Positions 1-6,010 of a stretch of DNA of 12,700 bases are shown piece by piece. Numbering within the stretch: position 1 is the stretch's first letter; every line of letters starts with the position of its first letter. Position numbers and translations under genes: made by a program. Below the pieces are notes generated by a model, which saw only the letters and a list, made by a program, of their open reading frames with translations, searched no databases and was not told the origin of the DNA. This stretch comes from an uncultured Mycoplasmatota bacterium (lineage in GTDB: Bacteria; Bacillota_I; Bacilli_A; RF39; UBA660): contig USET01000018.1 in NCBI GenBank assembly GCA_900553765.1, forward strand, positions 1 through 12,700, given 5' to 3'.

Positions 1-549
1 TTTAATAAAGAAATTATAAAAGGAGATATAATAGGATATAACATTATATCAAACTTATTAATTTCAAGTACAGTGACACCTGTGGCAAGAGGTATAACAT
101 TCTTAGGAGGCACTATTTTTATAATAAGCTCAGCGGTACTATTATTTATAATTATAAAAAATAAAAAAATAGGTTTTTTAATATTAGCGAATTTAGCAAT
201 TGTAGCAACATTAAATCAATTATTAAAACATATTTTGAAAAGACCACGTCCAACAGGATATAGATTAATAGAAGTAAGTGGATATAGTTTTCCGTCCGGA
301 CACTCTATGGTAAGCATGGCATATTATGGATTTTTAATATATTTGATATATAAATATGTTAAAAATAAATACATTAAATGGATATCCATATGTATATTAA
401 GTATTTTTATATGTTTAATAGGAATAAGTAGAATATATTTAGGAGTTCATTACACAAGTGACGTACTGGCAGGATTTTTAATATCAATTACATATTTAAT
501 TATGTATATAGAAATAGTAAATAAATTTGTGTTAGAAAAAGGAGAATAA
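1..549 (+). CDS. PAP2-family membrane phosphatase (5' partial)
   Basis: The frame is open from the first base, so the true start lies upstream; the GTG at 73 is internal. The visible 182 residues are mostly hydrophobic with several membrane segments. All three motifs of the PAP2/acid-phosphatase superfamily are present: K-x6-RP (KHILKRPRP, about residues 76-84 of the visible part), PSGH (98-101) and SR-x5-H-x3-D (143-154). The catalytic His and Asp are therefore intact. Family members dephosphorylate lipid phosphates such as undecaprenyl pyrophosphate or phosphatidylglycerophosphate on the outer membrane face; the substrate cannot be told here. Codon use is dominated by ATA, TTA and AGA, unlike the genes after 1086, which favour CGA, TCG, ACG and ATC. 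This suggests a different origin or an assembly join downstream. Function class is confident; specific substrate is not. Confidence 0.9.
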   Translation, partial: FNKEIIKGDIIGYNIISNLLISSTVTPVARGITFLGGTIFIISSAVLLFIIIKNKKIGFLILANLAIVATLNQLLKHILKRPRPTGYRLIEVSGYSFPSGHSMVSMAYYGFLIYLIYKYVKNKYIKWISICILSIFICLIGISRIYLGVHYTSDVLAGFLISITYLIMYIEIVNKFVLEKGE

Positions 550-846
550 AGTAAGTTGTAGGGATAAAATGATATCAGAAGCTATACAAGAGTATATTAG
601 CAAAAAGAAGATAAAATTTAACTAAAAAATTATAAGTGATGCAAAAGATTATTTTTAATTTATGAATAAAATTTCAAAAACTTGATGAATGAAAAAATGA
701 AATTCATATTGAGATAGGAATTGCACTAACGTTAAATAATATATTTATGCACTAATAACAAAGAAGAATTTAGTATTAAAAATACTGTTAAATTTTATGA
801 ATTCCCACAAGTGAAAAAATTGGTAGCAATGTAGATGATATAATAA
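550..846. other. AT-rich non-coding, decayed stretch
   Basis: About 300 bases with stops in all frames and very high A+T. An 18-codon open stretch from the ATG at 569 to the stop at 625 (MISEAIQEYISKKKIKFN) looks like a gene fragment but is too short to assign. No terminator, tRNA or promoter could be supported. It joins directly to the DUF1653 remnant downstream and is probably decayed coding DNA. Confidence 0.45.
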
Positions 847-1020
847 AACAAATGTGAAACAGGAGAAAAATTAGTTGTTTATCGTTGTATGGATAATAAT
901 GGGAAGACAAATCACAAGGATGGAATTTATGCAAGACCATTAGATATGTTTTTATCTGAAGTAGACCATGAAAAATATCCTGATATCAAACAGAAGTATC
1001 GTTTTGAAGAAGTAGAATAA
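847..1020 (+). pseudogene. DUF1653-family protein, 5'-truncated remnant
   Basis: The frame from 847 to the TAA at 1018-1020 reads [11 protein letters not shown], then [15 protein letters not shown], then a KYRFEEVE end. These are the conserved second half of small DUF1653 proteins, which have the pattern E-x-VVYR-x-ALY, then RPL-x-MFLSEVD, then YRFE. Two consecutive TAA codons (841-846) precede the open part. There is no ATG with a ribosome site, and the usual N-terminal part (roughly a dozen residues around a GxYRHFKG-like segment) is not found upstream. I therefore call it broken rather than a short gene. DUF1653 function is unknown. An intact terminator follows at once, so only the 3' end has been preserved. 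Confidence 0.7.
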
Positions 1021-1039
1021 GCGCTTTTGCGCTTTTTTT
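1019..1039 (+). terminator. Rho-independent terminator after the DUF1653 remnant
   Basis: Perfect 6-bp stem AAGCGC / GCGCTT with a TTTT loop, running into seven T residues. It overlaps the stop codon of the remnant. Confidence 0.85.
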
Positions 1040-1060
1040 GTGGCATGTTATACATAAATT

Positions 1061-1069
1061 TGGTACAAT
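1061..1069 (+). promoter_or_regulatory. Extended -10 promoter for the cysteine desulfurase
   Basis: TGG-TACAAT is an extended -10 (TGn plus a 5/6 match to TATAAT). No good -35 is visible at 17 bp. Predicted start near 1076 would leave a leader of about 10 nt, with the GGTGATC ribosome site at 1076-1082. Confidence 0.5.
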
Positions 1070-1085
1070 AACAGTGGTGATCATT

Positions 1086-2207
1086 ATGATATATTTAGAT
1101 TATTCTGCAACGACTCCTGTCAGAGAAGAAGTTTTGAAAAGCTTTTGTGATACAGCTCGAAATTATATAGGAAATCCAAATTCGTTACATTCTCTTGGAA
1201 TGAAATCAAAGCATTTGATGGATGCTGCTACAAAACAGATTGCAGATTTATTAAATGTAAAACCGAGTGAAGTTATTTATACGAGTGGTTCGAGTGAATC
1301 GAACAATTTAGCAATTCTAGGAATTGCCCGTAAATATCAAAATCGAGGAAAGCATATCATTACGACACAACTAGAACATTCTTCTGTGACAGAACCATGC
1401 GAGTATTTAAAAAAAATAGGGTACGAAATCGATTATGTACCGCTTTTAAAAAATGGGCAAGTAGACATCGTAGCGTTAGAGAAGATGATCAGAGATGATA
1501 CGATACTTGTCAGTATTGCAAGTGTATCGAGTGAACTTGGGATTTTACAACCGATCGAACAAATTGGAAATCTTTTAAAATCGTATCCGAAGTGCTTTTT
1601 TCACGTCGATCTGACGCAGAGTATCGGAAAAGTCGAAATTTCCCTTACGAATGTCGATCTAGCTTCCTTTTCCGCACATAAATTTTATGGATTAAAAGGA
1701 ATTGGATGCCTTATAAAAAAAGATAAAGTTGAATTAGAACCGATGATTTATGGAGGAAAAAGTACGACAGTATACCGTAGTGGAACTCCAGCACTTCCTT
1801 TGATTGTAAGTTTAGCAAAAGCGTTGCGATTAGCACAGGAAGACTTAAATTCTAAATATGAACGTGTGAAAAAATACTCGCATCAGCTCTGCGAAGGGTT
1901 AGAACAAATCGATGGAATTATCATGAATCATACAGATGCGTGTATTCCACATATCGTCAACTTCAGTGTCGTCGGAGTGAAACCAGAGACGATGTTACAC
2001 GCTCTTGAGGAACACGATATTTTCATATCGACGAAAACAGCATGTTCGAAAGGGTCGGGAATGTCAATTCCTGTATATGCGTTAACCAAAGAAGAAGAAG
2101 TTGCAAATACAAGTATGCGCGTTAGTATTTCAAGCGATACGACGGAAGCAGAAATTGAAACCTTTTTAAAAGTATTAAAACAACAATATGAACATTTACA
2201 TAATTAG
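1086..2207 (+). CDS. Cysteine desulfurase, NifS/IscS-like, PLP-dependent
   Basis: Aminotransferase class V enzyme that removes sulfur from L-cysteine as a protein persulfide for Fe-S clusters or tRNA thiolation. I place the start at ATG 1086 (373 aa), preceded by GGTGATC at 1076; this gives the family N-terminus MIYLDYSATTP, whereas the open frame from 1038 adds 16 unlikely residues. Visible landmarks: SGSSESNN (68-74, phosphate loop), His98 (ring stacking), D175-x2-Q178, PLP lysine 199 in SAHKFYG, RSGTPA, and catalytic Cys320 in STKTACSKGSG. The usual Asn-Asn-Glu near residue 149 is Ser-Ser-Glu. The partner cannot be named: no iscU, sufU, thiI or mnmA is adjacent. Transcribed alone from its own promoter. 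Confidence 0.93.
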   Translation: MIYLDYSATTPVREEVLKSFCDTARNYIGNPNSLHSLGMKSKHLMDAATKQIADLLNVKPSEVIYTSGSSESNNLAILGIARKYQNRGKHIITTQLEHSSVTEPCEYLKKIGYEIDYVPLLKNGQVDIVALEKMIRDDTILVSIASVSSELGILQPIEQIGNLLKSYPKCFFHVDLTQSIGKVEISLTNVDLASFSAHKFYGLKGIGCLIKKDKVELEPMIYGGKSTTVYRSGTPALPLIVSLAKALRLAQEDLNSKYERVKKYSHQLCEGLEQIDGIIMNHTDACIPHIVNFSVVGVKPETMLHALEEHDIFISTKTACSKGSGMSIPVYALTKEEEVANTSMRVSISSDTTEAEIETFLKVLKQQYEHLHN

Positions 2208-2226
2208 ATGAAAATGTAAAAAAATT

Positions 2227-2235
2227 TGATATAAT
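2227..2235 (+). promoter_or_regulatory. Extended -10 promoter for the zinc-ribbon gene
   Basis: TGA-TATAAT, a perfect -10 with the TGn extension, sits 21 nt before the ATG at 2256. The -35 region is poor. AGGAG of the ribosome site lies between it and the start. Confidence 0.6.
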
Positions 2236-2255
2236 GATTATAAGGAGAGAAAAGT

Positions 2256-2819
2256 ATGTATTGTAGATATTGTGGAGAAAAACAACAGGCAGATGCGAAA
2301 TTTTGTCATCATTGCGGGAAATCATTAGATCCTGGAATGGCGAATGAAAGTGAAAAAGAGGAATTTTTCAGACGGCGAAAAGAAAAGAATAAATGGTATG
2401 TAATTCTCGCTGTTTTAGTTGTCGTCGGACTTACTGCGGTTTTTATTATTGTTCCTATATGGATAGGATTTTCTATGAGTGTGCATAGCAGCGATATATA
2501 TGGAACTTGGGATTGTGGGGAGAATGAAGTTTTATATATTAGTGAAAGCGGAAAGTTTCAACTATATAATTCCGAGTCTCCTATGAAATTAGAAATTGTT
2601 GGAACTTATGAGACAGATTGGGATTATGATTTTGACAAGGATTATATAGAATATGATCTAGATCTATATACAGATCGATATACGATCGATGGGGTCACGA
2701 ATACAGATTTACACCTTATCGAGTATGATGGTGTGATTCAAGGAAATAATAAAGATCAATTATTACTTCAAAGTCAGAAAAGTTCAAACATTGTTCGTTG
2801 TACGAGGATGACGGATTAA
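2256..2819 (+). CDS. Zinc-ribbon, single-pass membrane protein of unknown function
   Basis: 187 aa. An N-terminal zinc ribbon uses Cys3, Cys6, Cys17 and Cys20 (CRYC and CHHC), followed by a charged linker with an RRRKEK stretch and one membrane segment at about 47-73. By the positive-inside rule the ribbon is cytoplasmic and the rest (about 80-187) is outside. The outer part is acidic and rich in Tyr and Asp, starts IYGTWDCGEN and looks like a small beta-barrel or lipocalin-like domain; Cys87 and Cys182 could pair. Such zinc-ribbon plus membrane-anchor proteins are common in Firmicutes, with no settled role. Start is well supported by the AGGAG site. I do not recognise a specific family for the outer domain. 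Confidence 0.8.
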   Translation: MYCRYCGEKQQADAKFCHHCGKSLDPGMANESEKEEFFRRRKEKNKWYVILAVLVVVGLTAVFIIVPIWIGFSMSVHSSDIYGTWDCGENEVLYISESGKFQLYNSESPMKLEIVGTYETDWDYDFDKDYIEYDLDLYTDRYTIDGVTNTDLHLIEYDGVIQGNNKDQLLLQSQKSSNIVRCTRMTD

Positions 2820-2842
2820 GTAGGTGAGGACCTACTTTCTTG
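2818..2842 (+). terminator. Terminator-like hairpin overlapping the zinc-ribbon stop codon
   Basis: Perfect 8-bp stem AAGTAGGT / ACCTACTT (2818-2825 / 2830-2837) with a GAGG loop, followed by the imperfect T-tract TCTTG. The left arm could also pair with ACCTA at 2854-2858, next to the following start codon. Confidence 0.6.
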
Positions 2843-2857
2843 TTATAAGGAGGACCT

Positions 2858-3985
2858 ATGAAAAAGTTAGTATTATTTCTCGTTGGTTGCTTTTGCCTTT
2901 TTATTCCATCAGTTGTAAAGGCAGCACCAATCACGATTTATTTGTTTCATGGTAGCACATGCCCACATTGTAGAGCAGAGATCGAATATCTCGATACGAT
3001 CAAACAGTCGAACTCTAATGTAACGACGACATTGTATGAGGTATGGTATCATCCAGAAAACGATGCTCTGAAAACGAATGTGCAAAAAACTTTAGGGTCA
3101 ACGAGTATCGGAGTTCCTTTTACAGTCATTGGGGAACGCTATTTTACAGGATTTGATGAAAATACCAAGACTGACATTACCAATGCCATCACATATTACG
3201 AACAGAATCCAGGAGAATATCGAGATGTCGTAGCAGATGTTTTAAAAAATGGAGCACAAGAGGAGGAAAAAGTCATCGAGACAGACACAAAACAGAGTGA
3301 AGACCTCCTCTATACGGTTCCTATTTTAGGTGAAATCAATGGGAAAGAGATGGATCTAATTTCCTATGGGGCAATCATGGGATTACTTTCTAGTGTACAT
3401 CCGTATTTACTTGTTTTCTTGTTGATCGTTAGTTTTGGTATGTGCCATGTAGAAGGAGAAGAGGATAGGTTTCGCTATGTTGCTATCGTATCTATCACTC
3501 TTGCGGTAATTTATGTCCTCATGTTGTGTACATTCCAAGATTCAGCTTTATCTTCTTTCTTGAAAGAATATCAAAAATTTATTCCATATTTATTACTTCT
3601 AAGCTTTATAGGATTTGGATGGATGCAAAATCAATTGTGGTGGAAACACTGTTTCCAAGAAAAGAAATCGATTGTCATCGTATTGTTTCTTGCATTATGC
3701 TTAGTAGGGACGCTATTCTTTTTGGGAACGAAAACTTCCTATATTACGACGATGATGACGATGATGGATTTACAGAACGTATCTCTTGTAGATCGTATGA
3801 TAGATTATCTTGTATTTTCTGTTGCACTTGCGATTGGAACATTGTTTATACAGGTATTCTTACTATTATTTCACAAATTTATTTCTAATCAGAAGGCACG
3901 AAAAATAGTTTTTGCATGTGCCATTCTTTTACTCGTCGGTATAACGATTTTTATGCCATCGTCATTTTCGACATTTTTCGCTTAA
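2858..3985 (+). CDS. Signal-peptide thioredoxin domain fused to a six-segment DsbD/CcdA-like membrane domain
   Basis: 375 aa with a strong AAGGAGG site. Residues 1-23 are a signal peptide or N-terminal membrane segment ending in KAA. Residues 25-130 are a thioredoxin-like domain with redox motif C35-P-H-C38 and the cis-proline in GVPFTV (Pro87), placed outside the membrane. After an acidic linker come about six membrane segments (168-196, 206-227, 241-258, 271-291, 314-341, 347-368). The plan matches membrane thiol-disulfide proteins in which a CcdA/DsbD-type domain passes electrons to an outer thioredoxin. As I recall relatives, the first membrane segment carries an Asn-Pro-Cys-type motif; here the matching place reads SVHPYLL, without cysteine. 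Likely role: redox handling of secreted cysteines, such as Cys256/Cys269 of the ubiquitin-domain protein, but that link is inference. No terminator is visible before the downstream transporter 48 nt away, so the two may be cotranscribed. Confidence 0.8.
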   Translation: MKKLVLFLVGCFCLFIPSVVKAAPITIYLFHGSTCPHCRAEIEYLDTIKQSNSNVTTTLYEVWYHPENDALKTNVQKTLGSTSIGVPFTVIGERYFTGFDENTKTDITNAITYYEQNPGEYRDVVADVLKNGAQEEEKVIETDTKQSEDLLYTVPILGEINGKEMDLISYGAIMGLLSSVHPYLLVFLLIVSFGMCHVEGEEDRFRYVAIVSITLAVIYVLMLCTFQDSALSSFLKEYQKFIPYLLLLSFIGFGWMQNQLWWKHCFQEKKSIVIVLFLALCLVGTLFFLGTKTSYITTMMTMMDLQNVSLVDRMIDYLVFSVALAIGTLFIQVFLLLFHKFISNQKARKIVFACAILLLVGITIFMPSSFSTFFA

Positions 3986-4033
3986 TTTCTCATATTTATT
4001 TCCTATTTTCATATAGTACAGTAGGAGGTAAAT

Positions 4034-5278
4034 ATGAGTTTTTTTAAATCGAAAACGTTCCGAGCCTATCGATTTCCGTTAATATTACTTGCATCGATCA
4101 TTCTAGGAAGTATTTTAGGAATCGTATTAAAAGAAGAGGCAGTGGTATTAAAACCATTTGGTGATATCTTTTTAAATATGATGTATACACTGGTTGTTCC
4201 ACTTGTCTTTTTTACGATATCTTCATCAGTAGCAAATATGATCGATATGAAACGACTCGGTAAAATTTTGCGCTATTTGTTCTTTGTTTTCATCATTACA
4301 AGCGCAATTGCAGCGCTTATCATGTTGCTCGTCGTTCTCGTAATCGATCCGGTTGGTAATACGAAAATTGCAATCGATGCTGCAGAGCAAATAGAAAAAG
4401 TAAATATTGGAGAACAAATTGTCAGTGCGCTCACTGTGACAGATTTTAGTGCGCTTCTATCTCGTAATAATATGCTCCCACTGATTATTTTTACAATTTT
4501 ATTCGGAATTGGGATTAGTAAGATCGGAACAAAAGGAACTGCACTCGCACAAGGCCTAGATGCTTTATCTAAAGCAATGATGACAGTTGTTCATATTGTC
4601 ATGTATTATGCACCAATTGGATTATGTGCGTATTTTGCATCGTTGATTGGTGAATTTGGACCAAACCTACTTGGAAGTTATGCGAAAAGTATGGCGATTT
4701 ACTATGTTTTGTGTATTGTTTATTTCTTTGTATTCTATGTGCTTTATTCTTATTTAGCAGGCGGGAAAAAAGGAGTCCGTGTCTTTTTCAAAAATGTCTT
4801 TCCTGTTGCAATCACATCACTTGCAACGCAAAGTTCACTCGCATCTCTGCCGACAGGATTAGAGCAAACCAAAGAGATGGGGGTTCCAAAAGATGTACGT
4901 GAAGTCACGCTTCCAATCGGAGCTACGATGCACATGGAAGGTAGTGCGATGGGAGCTATCTTAAAGATCGTCTTCTTATTTGGAATCTTCGGTAAAGAAT
5001 TCTCGGGAATCGATACTTCTGCGATCGCAATTTTAATTGCGGTATTAAGTGGTGTTGTCATGTCTGGAATTCCAGGTGGTGGATTGATCGGGGAGATGTT
5101 GATTGTTTCTCTTTACGGATTTCCACCAAGTGCATTTGCTATTATTGCTACGATCGGTTGGCTTATTGATCCGCCAGCTACTTGTTTAAACGTAGTAGGA
5201 GATAGTACTTCTGCTATGATGACGACGCGACTCGTCGAAGGAAAATATTGGTTAGACAAAGAAGCAGAAAGGACATAG
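4034..5278 (+). CDS. DAACS-family amino acid/dicarboxylate:cation symporter
   Basis: 414 aa, normal length for this elevator-type transporter family (GltPh, GltP, SstT). AGGAGGT at 4022 fixes the start. Landmarks: the HP1 serine region (TQSSLASLP, 265-273), the TM7 motif at 300-304, HP2 (GIPGGG, 345-350) and TM8 (D379 to D390, ending NVVGD). Two changes bear on function. The TM7 sodium/substrate motif, usually Asn-Met-Asp-Gly-Thr, is HMEGS. In TM8 the position equal to Arg397 of GltPh, which holds the side-chain carboxylate of aspartate or glutamate, is Ala382, while Asp379, Thr383, Asn386 and Asp390 remain. A neutral substrate is therefore more likely than an acidic one. Family is certain; substrate and coupling ion are open. 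The last codons lie within the terminator stem. Confidence 0.93.
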   Translation: MSFFKSKTFRAYRFPLILLASIILGSILGIVLKEEAVVLKPFGDIFLNMMYTLVVPLVFFTISSSVANMIDMKRLGKILRYLFFVFIITSAIAALIMLLVVLVIDPVGNTKIAIDAAEQIEKVNIGEQIVSALTVTDFSALLSRNNMLPLIIFTILFGIGISKIGTKGTALAQGLDALSKAMMTVVHIVMYYAPIGLCAYFASLIGEFGPNLLGSYAKSMAIYYVLCIVYFFVFYVLYSYLAGGKKGVRVFFKNVFPVAITSLATQSSLASLPTGLEQTKEMGVPKDVREVTLPIGATMHMEGSAMGAILKIVFLFGIFGKEFSGIDTSAIAILIAVLSGVVMSGIPGGGLIGEMLIVSLYGFPPSAFAIIATIGWLIDPPATCLNVVGDSTSAMMTTRLVEGKYWLDKEAERT

Positions 5279-5288
5279 CGTCCTTTTT
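5268..5288 (+). terminator. Terminator overlapping the symporter stop codon
   Basis: Perfect 7-bp stem AAAGGAC / GTCCTTT with a 5-nt loop that contains the TAG stop, followed by two more T residues. Confidence 0.75.
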
Positions 5289-5298
5289 CTGTTATAAT
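5270..5298 (+). promoter_or_regulatory. Promoter for the 5314 gene, inside the terminator
   Basis: AGGACA (5270-5275, 4/6 match to TTGACA), 17-bp spacer, TGT-TATAAT extended -10 (5293-5298). It overlaps the upstream terminator hairpin. Confidence 0.65.
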
Positions 5299-5313
5299 AT
5301 AATTGGTGATATG

Positions 5314-5958
5314 ATGAAAACAGAAGAGGAAAAATGGAGATCGAAGATTCAAACAGCAATTCGCAAAAATGAGAACTTAACAGAAGAACAAAAAGAGATA
5401 TTGTTAAACCGGCTTTCGTTTTTAGACCGAAATGATTGGTGCAGTTTTGAAAATATTTACAATCGTTGTCAGAATGCCAAAATTGAAATATCTGAAAAAT
5501 CGGAGGCTCCATATTATCAAAAGAAGGAAAATATCTTATATTTACCCAAAACATTATCATTTGAAAAGTGCGCGGAACTTCTTTTGATAGCAGGACTTCC
5601 AAAATTACATTACCTAAATCAAGCTTATATAGATTTCGTTCACAACCAAGAAAAAAGTTATTTTTTCTTATTGTTCTTGTTATGTGGGGAGGATACAATC
5701 ACTGGGGCATTTACAACGGGAAACTTAGGGATGATTACAAAAAGTATTCTCGTAAGTCGAAATTGGAAGAAAGCACAGAAGTTGTTATTAGACCTAGATG
5801 ATTGTTACCGGTATCGTCATTTAAACGATGAAAGAATCGAAAAAATTGTTGCTACCGAAGATTATTTGGATGCTATATGGAATGCCTATCAGGAGAATAA
5901 ATTTACGAACAAGGAGTTTGAATCTGTTTACAAAACATTAAAAAGTAAAGTCGATTGA
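5314..5958 (+). CDS. Hypothetical cytoplasmic protein, 214 aa
   Basis: I do not recognise the family. Of the tandem ATGs at 5311 and 5314 I prefer 5314, since GGTGAT at 5305 then has the same spacing as in the cysteine desulfurase gene; extending the frame to 5248 would place the start before the promoter. The protein begins with charged helix-forming sequence ([13 protein letters not shown]), has five cysteines spread without a metal-binding pattern (43, 52, 86, 124, 164), a hydrophobic core around 84-140, and a charged helical C-terminus. There is no signal peptide and no convincing membrane segment; [10 protein letters not shown] (115-124) is too short. It has its own promoter, and its stop overlaps the -35 box of the ubiquitin-domain gene. 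No function is proposed. Confidence 0.75.
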   Translation: MKTEEEKWRSKIQTAIRKNENLTEEQKEILLNRLSFLDRNDWCSFENIYNRCQNAKIEISEKSEAPYYQKKENILYLPKTLSFEKCAELLLIAGLPKLHYLNQAYIDFVHNQEKSYFFLLFLLCGEDTITGAFTTGNLGMITKSILVSRNWKKAQKLLLDLDDCYRYRHLNDERIEKIVATEDYLDAIWNAYQENKFTNKEFESVYKTLKSKVD

Positions 5959-5983
5959 CATAAGAAAGAATCTCATTTATACT
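5955..5983 (+). promoter_or_regulatory. Near-consensus promoter of the ubiquitin-domain gene
   Basis: TTGACA (5955-5960, perfect), 17-bp spacer, TATACT (5978-5983, 5/6). The best housekeeping-type promoter in the window with that before rpsP. An imperfect inverted repeat, TCTCATTT (5971-5978) with AAATAGAGA (5986-5994, one extra A), straddles the -10 box. Predicted start near 5990; GGAGAG of the ribosome site is just before ATG 6011. Confidence 0.85.
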
Positions 5984-6010
5984 ACAAATAGAGAGAGTAA
6001 GGAGAGAAAG

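Noticed and set aside
569..625. Possible small gene MISEAIQEYISKKKIKFN
   Set aside because: Only 18 codons in a decayed AT-rich stretch, with no clear ribosome site or recognisable product.
2192..2217. Hairpin at the end of the cysteine desulfurase gene
   Set aside because: A 6+3 bp stem exists, but it is followed by A residues on the + strand, not T, so it is not a convincing intrinsic terminator.
2841..2849. TGT-TATAAG as an extended -10 for the thioredoxin gene
   Set aside because: Transcription would start at about 2856, next to the ATG and downstream of the Shine-Dalgarno, so it would not give a translatable leader.
3526..3888. Open frame overlapping the thioredoxin/DsbD-like gene with a poly-Asp run
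   Set aside because: The Asp run is a frame-shifted reading of a GATGATGACGATGATG stretch encoding Thr-Met-Met. There is no ribosome site, and the overlapping frame is a clear membrane protein with signal peptide.
4750..5061. Minus-strand open frame of 103 codons inside the symporter
   Set aside because: The + strand encodes a well-conserved DAACS transporter here; the reverse frame shows no family features or ribosome site.
5252..5698. Minus-strand open frame of 148 codons opposite the 5314 gene
   Set aside because: It runs through the symporter terminator and the promoter, lacks a ribosome site, and the + frame has both promoter and Shine-Dalgarno.
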